Of a stretch of 47,769 nt of DNA, positions 7,959-16,124 are shown in pieces. Location: NCBI GenBank assembly GCA_015056865.1, contig SVFM01000019.1:1-47769 (forward strand), written 5' to 3'. Made by a program: the position numbers and the translations under genes. Numbering within the stretch: the first letter of the stretch is position 1; each line of letters starts with the position of its first letter. This DNA is from Lachnospiraceae bacterium. GTDB lineage: Bacteria > Bacillota > Clostridia > Lachnospirales > Lachnospiraceae. Below the pieces are notes generated by a model. That model had not been told where the DNA came from and made no database searches. It saw only the letters and a list, made by a program, of their open reading frames with translations.

Positions 7959-8305
7959 CAGAAAGGAAATCCTCCGCCAAGACCGCCGGTCATCTTATTC
8001 ATCATAGCCGCATTGGCCTCGTCCACCTGGCGCATAGTCTCATTGGTTGCCGCCACGATCAAATCCTGCAGCATCTCGATATCCTCCGGATCCACCACTT
8101 CCTCACTCAATTTCACGCGCAGCACTTCTTTTTTGCCGGAAAGGGTCACTTCCACCGCACCGCCGCCTGCTGCCGCTGTAAATTCCTTGGTCTCCAGCTC
8201 CTTCTGGCTCTCCTCCATCTGGCGCTGCATTCTCTGCGCCTGTTTCATAAGATTGCTCATGTTTCCCGGCATTGCTCCACCGGGAAATCCACCTCTCTTA
8301 GCCAT
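7958..8305 (-). CDS. ybaB: YbaB/EbfC family nucleoid-associated protein
   Basis: This 115-residue protein binds DNA as a dimer and is nearly always encoded between dnaX and recR, as here. It shows a Gly/Met-rich N-terminus, the central GGGAVEVTLSGKKEV core and a C-terminal Gly-rich tail. Several Met codons exist; the start MAKRGG at 8305 is spaced best from AGGAGGG. The stop abuts recR. Confidence 0.93.
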   Translation of the reverse strand: MAKRGGFPGGAMPGNMSNLMKQAQRMQRQMEESQKELETKEFTAAAGGGAVEVTLSGKKEVLRVKLSEEVVDPEDIEMLQDLIVAATNETMRQVDEANAAMMNKMTGGLGGGFPF

Positions 8306-8324
8306 TGTCATTCCCTCCTGCTTT

Positions 8325-9893
8325 CTAAAACTCTTCCTCTTCAATATCCATATGAATCAACTGGGACAGATCCACATAGGAATCTTCAAATTCCCGTTCA
8401 CTGCTCACAGCCTGAATATTCACTTCCACTTCCTTACCGATAAAATCGGTGATCAAACGCTCCAACTGCTCCTTGTTCCCGGTGCCATGTAAAAAATAAT
8501 CTGAGGCAAGCCCATCCTCCAGCACCACCATGAGACGATTATCACCGCCCAGACTAAGCTTGGCCGACTTTAAATACATCTTCATGGGATTCTCTGCGCT
8601 GCCTGCGATAGCGGCCCACTTGGACACGATCTCCTGCACATCCTCAGGGATCGCCTTGGGAATCGGGGGTTTTTCCTTTATGCCCACCTGAGGCTGGCCT
8701 GCTGCTCTGTCCTCATATTCCGGAGCCAGTATGGTCACACCCCGTTCTACCTTCTCCTCCACTTCCCGGATACGCTCCAAAAGAGCATCCCCCGAAGTCT
8801 CCATGGCAGGCTTACATAATTTTATCAGTGCCATCTCGATCATGACACGTTTCTGGGTGGCATAACGCACCTGACCCGACAATTCGGAGAAAATTCTGAT
8901 GTATCGCAAAATTCCATCTATAGGTGCCATCTGGGCCTCTTCCCTCAGTCGCGCCAGATTCTCCGTGGACACATCGATCACATCCGTAATTTCATCTGAT
9001 GACTTTACCAGCATCAGATTACGCAGATACCAGGTAAAGTCGGTGACAAACTGTGTCAGTTCTCGGCCCTGCATGACAATCTCTTCCAAGAGTTCAATGC
9101 ATCCCAGCACATTTCGCTCCACCACACTGCGAAACAGCCTGCCAAACACCTCCGTGTCCACCGCGCCCAGCACATCCAACACCTTGTCATACGTCAGCTC
9201 ACTACCTAAATGGAAGGCAATACACTGATCCAACAGGCTCAAGGCATCCCGCATGGAACCGTCCGCTATCTTCGCAATATATCGCAGCGCCCTATCCTCG
9301 ATCTGCACCTGCTCCTGATCCATCAGCGCCCTCAGTCTGGCCGTAATGGTATCTATACTGATCCGCTTAAAATCATACCTCTGACACCTGGACAAAATGG
9401 TGATCGGTATCTTATGCACCTCCGTGGTGGCAAGGATAAAAATCACATAAGAAGGCGGCTCTTCCAGAGTCTTAAGCAGTGCATTAAAGGCTCCTATGGA
9501 AAGCATATGAACCTCGTCAATGATATAAACCTTATATTTGCCCTCCGCAGGAGAATAAGAGACCTCGTCCACGATCTCGCGGATATTGTCCACGCCGTTG
9601 TTGGAAGCCGCGTCGATCTCAATCACATTCATGCTGGCTCCCGATGCGATGGCACGGCAGATCGGACACTCCCCGCAAGGTCCTTCCTCCACCGGGTTCT
9701 CACAATTTACCGCCCTGGCAAAAATCTTGGCAACCGAAGTCTTACCTGTTCCACGGGTCCCTGTGAAAAGATAGGCATGTCCAATACGACCAGCCCGGAG
9801 CTGATTTCTTAATGTTGTAACAATATGATCCTGCCCCTTCACATCCGAAAAATTGTCGGGGCGGAACTTTCGATAAAGTGCTGTGTAAGACAT
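8325..9893 (-). CDS. dnaX: DNA polymerase III subunit gamma/tau
   Basis: This 522-residue clamp-loader ATPase assembles the replicative polymerase with HolB (also in this window). It has Walker A (TGTRGTGKTS, near residue 45), a zinc finger (CENPVEEGPCGECPIC), Walker B with sensor (IIDEVHMLS) and an arginine-finger SRC motif (ILSRCQRYDF). The C-terminal tau part is short compared with Bacillus. No obvious slippage signal for a shorter gamma form was recognised. It lies 31 nt after pfkA, with a hairpin in between. Confidence 0.97.
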   Translation of the reverse strand: MSYTALYRKFRPDNFSDVKGQDHIVTTLRNQLRAGRIGHAYLFTGTRGTGKTSVAKIFARAVNCENPVEEGPCGECPICRAIASGASMNVIEIDAASNNGVDNIREIVDEVSYSPAEGKYKVYIIDEVHMLSIGAFNALLKTLEEPPSYVIFILATTEVHKIPITILSRCQRYDFKRISIDTITARLRALMDQEQVQIEDRALRYIAKIADGSMRDALSLLDQCIAFHLGSELTYDKVLDVLGAVDTEVFGRLFRSVVERNVLGCIELLEEIVMQGRELTQFVTDFTWYLRNLMLVKSSDEITDVIDVSTENLARLREEAQMAPIDGILRYIRIFSELSGQVRYATQKRVMIEMALIKLCKPAMETSGDALLERIREVEEKVERGVTILAPEYEDRAAGQPQVGIKEKPPIPKAIPEDVQEIVSKWAAIAGSAENPMKMYLKSAKLSLGGDNRLMVVLEDGLASDYFLHGTGNKEQLERLITDFIGKEVEVNIQAVSSEREFEDSYVDLSQLIHMDIEEEEF

Positions 9894-9911
9894 AGGTAAC
9901 CTCCATGCAGG

Positions 9912-9941
9912 TCTGTTTCACATATCAATCACCGAAACAGA
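9912..9941 (-). other. Hairpin at the pfkA-dnaX junction
   Basis: An 8-bp perfect inverted repeat (TCTGTTTC / GAAACAGA) with a 14-nt loop spans the pfkA stop codon. It lacks a T-tract, so it may be an mRNA processing or stability element between the two genes and not a terminator. Confidence 0.45.
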
Positions 9942-10998
9942 TACCCAAAAGTTTGGCTTCCTGCACAATGGCAGCATCCGGCGAAACCATCTTCAGCTTG
10001 CCCGCAACTTCCTCCAAAGGCACCTTGACGATCTCTCTGTTCTTATATCCAACCATAAATCCATACTCACCGTTTAAGATCAGCTTGCCTGCCTCAGAAC
10101 CCAGTCTGCTGGCAAACACTCTGTCATAAGGGCAAGGGCTGCCCCCTCTTTGCACATGACCGGGCACGGTTACCCGCACTTCCCGGCCGGTCTTTTTCTG
10201 GATTTCCTCAGCAATCTCGTAAGCCACGGAAGGGGAGGTACGCTTTTTTAACTTTTCTTTATATTCTTTCTTGGACAGCTTAGCATCTTCCTTGGAAATC
10301 GCACCCTCTGCCACTGCAATAATGGTAAAACGGCTACCACGTCTGTTGCGTTCCTCGATGGCTGCCACAACCTTGTCCAGATCATAGGGGATCTCCGGCA
10401 GCAGAATAATGTCTGCCCCTCCGGCCATGCCCGCATTGAGAGTCAGCCAGCCAACCTTGTGTCCCATCACTTCTACAATAAATACCCGACCATGTGAAGC
10501 TGCTGTGGTATGGATACAATCAATGGCATTGGTGGCAATATCCACTGCACTCTGAAAGCCAAAGGTCATATCTGTGCCCCACAGGTCATTGTCAATTGTC
10601 TTAGGAAGGGTCACCACGTTCAGCCCTTCTTCCCGCAGCAGATTGGCTGTCTTGTGGGTACCATTGCCGCCTAAGATCACCAGGCAGTCCAGCTTCAGCT
10701 TATAATAATTGTGCTTCATGGCCTCCACCTTGTCCAGGCCATTCTCATCCGGTTCACGTATGGTCTTAAAAGGAGTCCTGGAAGTCCCCAGTATGGTGCC
10801 GCCCACCGTCAGGATACCGGAAAAATCCGCTCCCGTCAGCATGCGGAAATTCCCGTAGATCAATCCCTTATATCCGTCCAGAAAACCGTAGATCTCCAAC
10901 GCCTCACCGCTGTGCACCAAGGTTTTGACTACACCTCTCATGGCTGCGTTAAGCGCCTGACAATCTCCGCCGCTGGTCAGTATACCGATTCTTCTCAT
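9925..10998 (-). CDS. pfkA: 6-phosphofructokinase
   Basis: This 357-residue enzyme phosphorylates fructose 6-phosphate in glycolysis. It carries the N-terminal LTSGGD phosphate-binding loop, the PKTIDND catalytic motif with the proton-acceptor Asp, the MGH.GWL stretch and PGHVQRGG. The phosphate-donor loop reads GGNGT: Gly at the position equivalent to E. coli Gly104 favours ATP, while Asn replaces the usual preceding Asp, and Lys in PKTIDND is more typical of the PPi and long clades. ATP dependence is therefore likely but not proven. A promoter lies at 11040-11068. Confidence 0.93.
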   Translation of the reverse strand: MRRIGILTSGGDCQALNAAMRGVVKTLVHSGEALEIYGFLDGYKGLIYGNFRMLTGADFSGILTVGGTILGTSRTPFKTIREPDENGLDKVEAMKHNYYKLKLDCLVILGGNGTHKTANLLREEGLNVVTLPKTIDNDLWGTDMTFGFQSAVDIATNAIDCIHTTAASHGRVFIVEVMGHKVGWLTLNAGMAGGADIILLPEIPYDLDKVVAAIEERNRRGSRFTIIAVAEGAISKEDAKLSKKEYKEKLKKRTSPSVAYEIAEEIQKKTGREVRVTVPGHVQRGGSPCPYDRVFASRLGSEAGKLILNGEYGFMVGYKNREIVKVPLEEVAGKLKMVSPDAAIVQEAKLLGICFGD

Positions 10999-11039
10999 AT
11001 GACTTCCTCCTTATTTTCCTAAAAATACATTCTATTTCA

Positions 11040-11068
11040 ATATTACCCGTTTTATAAGGAATTTGCAA
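11040..11068 (-). promoter_or_regulatory. pfkA promoter
   Basis: On the minus strand there is a -35 TTGCAA (11063-11068), 17-bp spacer and -10 TAATAT (11040-11045), about 40 nt before the pfkA start. Confidence 0.6.
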
Positions 11069-11088
11069 TCAGATTTTATTGTCATCCC

Positions 11089-11116
11089 TTGCAAATCCCC
11101 AAAAGTATGGTATACT
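11089..11116 (+). promoter_or_regulatory. tRNA-Ser promoter
   Basis: A -35 TTGCAA (11089-11094), 16-bp spacer and -10 TATACT (11111-11116) place the start about 12 nt before the tRNA 5' end. Confidence 0.6.
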
Positions 11117-11134
11117 TACAAAAGAACTTTATTC

Positions 11135-11220
11135 GGAGACGTATCGAAGCGGTCATAACGGGGCGCACTCGAAATGCGTTTGCCCTCCGGGGCACGTGGG
11201 TTCGAATCCCACCGTCTCCG
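11135..11220 (+). tRNA. tRNA-Ser(CGA)
   Basis: This is an 86-nt class II tRNA with acceptor stem GGAGACG / CGTCTCC, a long variable arm, T-arm GTGGGTTCGAATCCCAC and an anticodon loop CTCGAAA giving anticodon CGA (11170-11172). It reads UCG. CCA is not encoded (CGC follows the discriminator). It stands alone with its own promoter and terminator. Confidence 0.95.
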
Positions 11221-11232
11221 CGCATAAAATCA

Positions 11233-11264
11233 CCCCGTCCATTTTCCGGCTGAAATGGACGGGG
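11233..11264. terminator. Terminator between tRNA-Ser and the FAD oxidoreductase
   Basis: A perfect 12-bp inverted repeat (CCCCGTCCATTT / AAATGGACGGGG, 8-nt loop) is followed by CTTAATTTTA on the plus strand. The leftward gene also ends here (11275), so it probably acts in both directions. Confidence 0.88.
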
Positions 11265-11274
11265 CTTAATTTTA

Positions 11275-13059
11275 TCAGCAAAAGTCAAATGAGATCACAG
11301 GGATGTTCTGATCCTCACCCCAGCTGCCAAGAGGCACCAATGTCAGCCTATCCAGATCCCGGTCAATATCCACATGGTAGCAGCGCTTGCGGTTGTCCGT
11401 CACATGCATAAGCTCGACCTTATCCCCCGCGCACTCTCCGATCAATTTAAATTCCCTGCAAAGGGTAGCCGGCATTGTCAGCTGAGGATCGCTCAGTTTG
11501 TGATTGGCCCGAGTGGAATGTGTCCGCTCGCACACAGACCCGGTCAGTGTGTTACGGTTTAAGTCACTGCAAAATACAATGTGGGCCCCAGACACTTTGG
11601 TCCTCGGAAAAGCATAGCTGATTTGGGTACCCGCGGATACCTTGCAGGAGCAACTCTCCTCATCGGTCTGATAGATCTCATGTGCTCTGTCCTGACCGTT
11701 TCGGATTACGCCTGTAGCTCCCGTCAACAGGGCATGGCTGCACACGGAAGAGATTTCCCTGGTTCTGGAAGGCAGGAAACAATCCTCCTTCATCAGTAGT
11801 TCCTGCAGTTCCTTTACTTTGCCCAAGTATACATCATGGGGAGCTATGTTCTGATGAACTGCAATGGCTGCTGCCTTGCCCACCGCTTCGCCAAGCAGCC
11901 CGCAGGTGGCCATGACACGGATACTGCTCATAGCCATATGTGTCATACTGATATTTCTTCCTGCAAAGAACAGGTTCTCCACATTCTTGGAATACAATGC
12001 ACGGTAGGGGATGGAGTAAGGGGCCGGCGTCTCAAAATAAGTATTGGGCACCCCACGGTGGTAAAATCCCCCGGGGAAATGATCGTCCAGCGGCCAGCCG
12101 CCATAAGCGATCTCATCCTCAAATACCCGGCCGTCAGAAATATCCCGCTGGGTGATCATGTACTCTCCACACATTCTGCGGGATTCCCGCTTGCCAGGCA
12201 GAAAGCCAAGGAAATCCACATCCCACTTCCCAGCATCGATCTTTCCTGAATTTTTCACATAATCCCAGGTACCCACTGCCAAGGCCAACAAATCATCCCT
12301 AAGTTCCTCCGTATCATCGATGGTATTTCTGTTTCCGCCCAGCTCCAGATACCAAAAGTTCTCTGTATCCTTATAGATATCCGGATTACGGTTTTCAAAA
12401 TCCTTTTCTGTCAGCGGTGTGCTCCATGTGGGTGGGATAAACTTGATCTCTTCATTGGTTTCCCGGCCAAATACCATGCAGGACATACCCATGGTCATAC
12501 TGTCCGCGGTTTCGGTTACCGTATCCTCCCCGAACTCTGCCTTGGCCTCCCGGCCAATCCGAAACTCTGCGCCGCACAGAGGTGCCAGAATACTGTCTCC
12601 GGAGCTGTCACAGTAAAACAAGGCCTCCACATCATAAAAACACTGGGTGGTCATCTGATAACCCGTGACAGACTTGATGCGAGTATCCCTGCCGTATGCA
12701 TACTCTCCTTTTTCCACCTCCGCATCCATGCAGGTGCAGTTCAGGAGCAAAGTAATATTCTTTTCTCTTCTCACAAAATCATAGAGCACAGTGTCCCATA
12801 TGGGGTAGCTCTTGGTCGGGTTGCGATACAGATTTTCCAGAGCGATCTCTTCCATGATACCGGTCTCCCGGTTGTTCTCACCTCTGGCCCCGCAAACCCA
12901 CATGCGGATCTCGGAAGACGCATTGCCTCCCAGTACAGGCCGTTCATGCATCAGAACCACCTGCAAACCTTCACGTGCTGCGGAGATTGCTGCTGCCAGG
13001 CCAGCCATCCCCCCTCCGATCACGCACAGATCACATTTGATATTCTTTCTCTTTAACAT
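11275..13059 (-). CDS. FAD-dependent oxidoreductase (FAD_oxidored family)
   Basis: This 594-residue flavoprotein starts with a Rossmann dinucleotide-binding motif (CVIGGGMAGLAAAISAA, about residues 11-28), followed by the family pattern RPVLGGNASSEIR. A second FAD-contact region appears near LFFAGRNISMTHMAMSSIRV. Relatives of this family are frequent in polysaccharide- and sugar-utilisation loci of Bacteroidetes and Firmicutes, and their substrates are mostly unknown. The start overlaps the stop of the upstream MATE gene by 7 nt, so they are cotranscribed. No transmembrane or signal segment is evident, suggesting a cytoplasmic enzyme. Confidence 0.85.
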   Translation of the reverse strand: MLKRKNIKCDLCVIGGGMAGLAAAISAAREGLQVVLMHERPVLGGNASSEIRMWVCGARGENNRETGIMEEIALENLYRNPTKSYPIWDTVLYDFVRREKNITLLLNCTCMDAEVEKGEYAYGRDTRIKSVTGYQMTTQCFYDVEALFYCDSSGDSILAPLCGAEFRIGREAKAEFGEDTVTETADSMTMGMSCMVFGRETNEEIKFIPPTWSTPLTEKDFENRNPDIYKDTENFWYLELGGNRNTIDDTEELRDDLLALAVGTWDYVKNSGKIDAGKWDVDFLGFLPGKRESRRMCGEYMITQRDISDGRVFEDEIAYGGWPLDDHFPGGFYHRGVPNTYFETPAPYSIPYRALYSKNVENLFFAGRNISMTHMAMSSIRVMATCGLLGEAVGKAAAIAVHQNIAPHDVYLGKVKELQELLMKEDCFLPSRTREISSVCSHALLTGATGVIRNGQDRAHEIYQTDEESCSCKVSAGTQISYAFPRTKVSGAHIVFCSDLNRNTLTGSVCERTHSTRANHKLSDPQLTMPATLCREFKLIGECAGDKVELMHVTDNRKRCYHVDIDRDLDRLTLVPLGSWGEDQNIPVISFDFC

Positions 13060-14438
13060 ACTGTTTTCTCCTCACTGACAATATTTTGGATCCATACTCC
13101 TTTTTTGACTAATATAAATCCGATCACACATTTCACAATTTCCAGGAACTGGCCTGTGAAATAGAGTGGAATGATCGGCAGCGTACTGAAACGACTGAGA
13201 ACAAACACCACCGGAAGACTGAAGGCCCATATGAACACACTGTCAAACAAGAAGGTGATCACAGTCCTTCCCCCGGAACGCAAGGTAAAGTACGAAGCAT
13301 GAATAAAAGCGTGCATAGGCATGAAGAGTGCCACGACACGAATCAGACTGGCTGCAAGACCTCGCACCTCATCCGTAGTATTATAAAACAGCGGAAACAG
13401 GGGCGATACCAGTCCCAGCACCACTCCCACCGCCGTGCAGATACACACGGTAAAGGAAAGGAGTCTGGTATTCGTCTCCCTTGCCTCCTCCATCTTTCCG
13501 GCCCCCAAAAGCTGCCCGATAATAATTGCAACCGAGCTGCCCATAGCCAGATAGACCACATTAAACACATTGGATATGGTGGAAGCGATGTTCAGGCCTG
13601 CCACCGCATCCAGGCCACGCATGGAATAACATTGCATGAGCATAGCCATTCCCACAGACCACATCACCTCATTCAAAGTAAGGGGCGCGCCTTTGATCAG
13701 TATCTTTTTTACCAGACTGCCGGGTATATGCATGCTCCTGTATACACCCTGAATATAGGGATGCTTTGCCTGATTCCTGTGGGTCCATAGGATCACAATG
13801 GCCACTTCCACATATCTGGAAATCACTGTGGCAACAGCTGCACCCACTACGCCAAGCGCAGGAAAACCAAACTTACCAAAGATCAATAGGTAATTCAGAC
13901 ACATATTGACCAGCACCGCTGAGATTCCCGCCAACATAGGGACTTTGGTCTCACCGCACTCCCGCAGTGTGCTGGCATACACCTGATTCACGCCAAAGGG
14001 AAGCAATCCCCAAAGCATCACGCTTAAATATTGTTTGGCATATCCCAAAGTAGCTTCCAGAGAAAGCGCATTCTCCTCTCCATGAAGATATAAAAGGATC
14101 AGTTTCTCCCCCGCAAAGAAAAATAAAAGTCCCGCAAGTATCACCAAAAGAATGGTTGCGATCCACTTAAAACGAAAAGTATGGCGCACCCCCTCATGGC
14201 GACCGCTGCCCCAAAACTGTGCACCAAAAATACCGGCACCGGACACTGCACCAAAGATACTGACATTAAATACAAACATCAATTGATTCACAATGGCTAC
14301 ACCGGACATCTGTTCCGTGCCCACGCGCCCGACCATGATATTATCCAGCAAACTTACAAAATTAGTAATGCCGTTTTGAATCAGGATCGGCACCGCCACC
14401 GCCAGAACCATTCTGTAAAAAGCCTTATTTCCTTTCAT
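13053..14438 (-). CDS. MATE family efflux transporter
   Basis: This 461-residue polytopic membrane protein has about 12 hydrophobic segments and the MATE pattern of two similar halves (VAVPILIQNGITNFVSLLDNIMVGRVG at the N-terminus). MATE proteins export cationic drugs or metabolites using sodium or proton gradients. The start MKGNKAFYR at 14438 follows GGAG by 5 nt and lies 2 nt after the upstream stop; a longer ORF reaching 14522 would overlap the activase gene. It is the middle gene of a three-gene operon. Confidence 0.92.
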   Translation of the reverse strand: MKGNKAFYRMVLAVAVPILIQNGITNFVSLLDNIMVGRVGTEQMSGVAIVNQLMFVFNVSIFGAVSGAGIFGAQFWGSGRHEGVRHTFRFKWIATILLVILAGLLFFFAGEKLILLYLHGEENALSLEATLGYAKQYLSVMLWGLLPFGVNQVYASTLRECGETKVPMLAGISAVLVNMCLNYLLIFGKFGFPALGVVGAAVATVISRYVEVAIVILWTHRNQAKHPYIQGVYRSMHIPGSLVKKILIKGAPLTLNEVMWSVGMAMLMQCYSMRGLDAVAGLNIASTISNVFNVVYLAMGSSVAIIIGQLLGAGKMEEARETNTRLLSFTVCICTAVGVVLGLVSPLFPLFYNTTDEVRGLAASLIRVVALFMPMHAFIHASYFTLRSGGRTVITFLFDSVFIWAFSLPVVFVLSRFSTLPIIPLYFTGQFLEIVKCVIGFILVKKGVWIQNIVSEEKTVC

Positions 14439-14440
14439 CT

Positions 14441-15136
14441 CTACTCCATCCCCCTGATGTCTACCCTTTTGATGGTCTTTCTGAGGATATCTGCATATTC
14501 TTCCATCTCTTCCCTGGTACAAGTGCTAAATCCCGGGCAGATCACACCCTCATTCTCCCTGTAGGCCTGAAGGAAATAAGCCGGACTGCCTGCCAGCCAT
14601 TCTCCAATCTGCTCAAAATCTTCCCTGCTGTGCAGCTCTCGCACCACAGTTGTGCGGTATTCATAAGGAATACCACTATTCTTTAGCAAATTCACGCTCT
14701 CTTTTATGACACCAGTGTCAACATTCTCCACCCCAGCCAAAACACCATACCTGGGCAAAGAAGACTTGATATCCATAGCCACATAATCCAACAAATTTGC
14801 TGTAAGCAGCTGTTTCAATACCTGTGGCTTATAACCATTGGTATCCAATTTGACCAGATATCCCAGGTCCTTTATCCGGGCAATAAACTCCCCCAAATCC
14901 TTCTGCAGCGTAGGCTCTCCCCCGGTAATGCACACACCGGACAAGATGCCCCGGCGCTTCTTTAAAAAGCCAAGCACTTCCTCCTGTGGAAGAACCGGCT
15001 GTTCCCCCGGATGGAGCACCAAATCTCTGTTTTGACAAAAAGGGCAACAAAAATTGCAGCCCCCTGTAAAAATAGTAGCCGCCACATGCTCCGGATAATC
15101 CAGCAAAGTTGTCTTATTCAGTCCGTAAATCTGCAT
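14441..15136 (-). CDS. Radical SAM protein, anaerobic ribonucleotide reductase activase-like
   Basis: This 231-residue radical SAM enzyme has the CxxxCxxC cluster motif (GGCNFCCPFCQN, near residues 26-34) that binds the 4Fe-4S cluster and SAM. The start LNKTTLLDYPEHVAATIFTGGC is typical of proteins named anaerobic ribonucleoside-triphosphate reductase activating protein. Also visible are the GGEPTLQKD motif and KLDTNGY. No nrdD or other glycyl radical enzyme is nearby, so the true target is uncertain. It is the first gene of the operon with MATE and the FAD oxidoreductase. Confidence 0.85.
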   Translation of the reverse strand: MQIYGLNKTTLLDYPEHVAATIFTGGCNFCCPFCQNRDLVLHPGEQPVLPQEEVLGFLKKRRGILSGVCITGGEPTLQKDLGEFIARIKDLGYLVKLDTNGYKPQVLKQLLTANLLDYVAMDIKSSLPRYGVLAGVENVDTGVIKESVNLLKNSGIPYEYRTTVVRELHSREDFEQIGEWLAGSPAYFLQAYRENEGVICPGFSTCTREEMEEYADILRKTIKRVDIRGME

Positions 15137-15254
15137 GATAATCTCCCATCTGATATAACGATGTCGGCTCCTGCAGTGTCTTTAAAAGTATAAGTCACAC
15201 CCCCACAAATTTCTTTGCACAATCACCCGTTGTATTTGTACAATCTATCTTTAT

Positions 15255-15283
15255 TTGACGAAATGGATCCATGCAGGTATAAT
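15255..15283 (+). promoter_or_regulatory. tadA promoter
   Basis: A -35 TTGACG (15255-15260), a 17-bp spacer and a perfect -10 TATAAT (15278-15283). The start lies about 70 nt before tadA. The rest of the 15137-15359 intergenic region shows no other clear element. Confidence 0.75.
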
Positions 15284-15359
15284 ACCGAGTATATGGATAG
15301 TATACTGATTTATTTCTCGGCATGCAATAAGTATTTTTTCAGGGATAAAGGAGACTTTT

Positions 15360-15839
15360 ATGGCAATATCAATAGATGAGAAATATATGAAATCGGCGCT
15401 GAAACAGGCTCAGAAGGCCCTAAGCCTGGGTGAAGTACCCATCGGCTGCGTCATCGTTTATCAGGATAAGATCATCGGCAGAGGCTACAATCGGCGCAAA
15501 ACAGACAAAAACACCCTGTCTCACGCCGAGATCATTGCCATCAATAAGGCCAGTAAGAAAATAGGGGACTGGCGTCTGGAGGACTGTACTCTGTATGTCA
15601 CACTGGAACCCTGCCAGATGTGCTCCGGAGCCATCGTGCAGGCCCGTATCCCCCGGGTGGTCATGGGCTGTATGAATCCCAAGGCCGGCTGCGCCGGTTC
15701 CATCCTGAATCTCCTGGATATGCCCCAGTTTAACCACCAGGTAGAGACCACTAAAGGCGTTCTGGAGGAGGAGTGCAGTACCATCCTAAAAGACTTTTTT
15801 CGGGAGCTGCGGATTCGCAATAAATCAGATTGCTCTTGA
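15360..15839 (+). CDS. tadA: tRNA-specific adenosine deaminase
   Basis: This 159-residue zinc enzyme converts A34 of tRNA-Arg(ACG) to inosine, needed to read CGN codons. The deaminase motif is complete: His55-Ala-Glu57 (SHAEIIA) and PCQMC with Cys85 and Cys88 as zinc ligands. The start follows AAAGGAG. As in many Firmicutes it is directly followed by the SRP RNA gene, but dnaX is elsewhere in the window and not next to it. Confidence 0.96.
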   Translation: MAISIDEKYMKSALKQAQKALSLGEVPIGCVIVYQDKIIGRGYNRRKTDKNTLSHAEIIAINKASKKIGDWRLEDCTLYVTLEPCQMCSGAIVQARIPRVVMGCMNPKAGCAGSILNLLDMPQFNHQVETTKGVLEEECSTILKDFFRELRIRNKSDCS

Positions 15840-15864
15840 CAAAAAAACCGAAAACCGATACACT
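15836..15864 (+). promoter_or_regulatory. SRP RNA promoter
   Basis: A consensus -35 TTGACA (15836-15841) overlaps the tadA stop codon, with 17 bp to the -10 TACACT (15859-15864). The start would fall at about 15871, the paired 5' end of the RNA. Confidence 0.75.
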
Positions 15865-15870
15865 TAATAA

Positions 15871-16081
15871 GTCGCATATGTGCCTTCGGGCGGATGCTTC
15901 TGTGGCCGGCCCCTGTAAGTGGCGTTAAAGCCCGGGTCTTACGCAATGGAAATCTGTGAACCGTGTCAGGTTGGGAACAAAGCAGCACTAAACGGAATCT
16001 TCCATGTGCCGTAAGGGTGCCTGAGTTCAGTTGGCTGCAGGGGTAACGCGCAGAAGTATCCTCCCCAGGGCACAAGGCGAC
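15871..16081 (+). ncRNA. ffs: Signal recognition particle RNA (large, Firmicutes type)
   Basis: Domain IV, which binds Ffh, is recognisable: GTCAGGTTGGGAACAAAGCAGC carries the conserved CAGG / AGCAG internal loop and a GGAA tetraloop closed by TTG/CAA. The ends pair (GTCGC 15871-15875 with GCGAC 16077-16081; TGTGCC with GGGCACA), and an Alu-like region with GGGTAACGCGC lies before the 3' end. A T-run follows at 16082 as terminator. About 211 nt, shorter than the roughly 270 nt Bacillus form. The ends are estimated from pairing. Confidence 0.92.
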
Positions 16082-16124
16082 TTTTTTGATTTGCAGAAAA
16101 GAAATTGAAAAGGAGAGAAAAACC

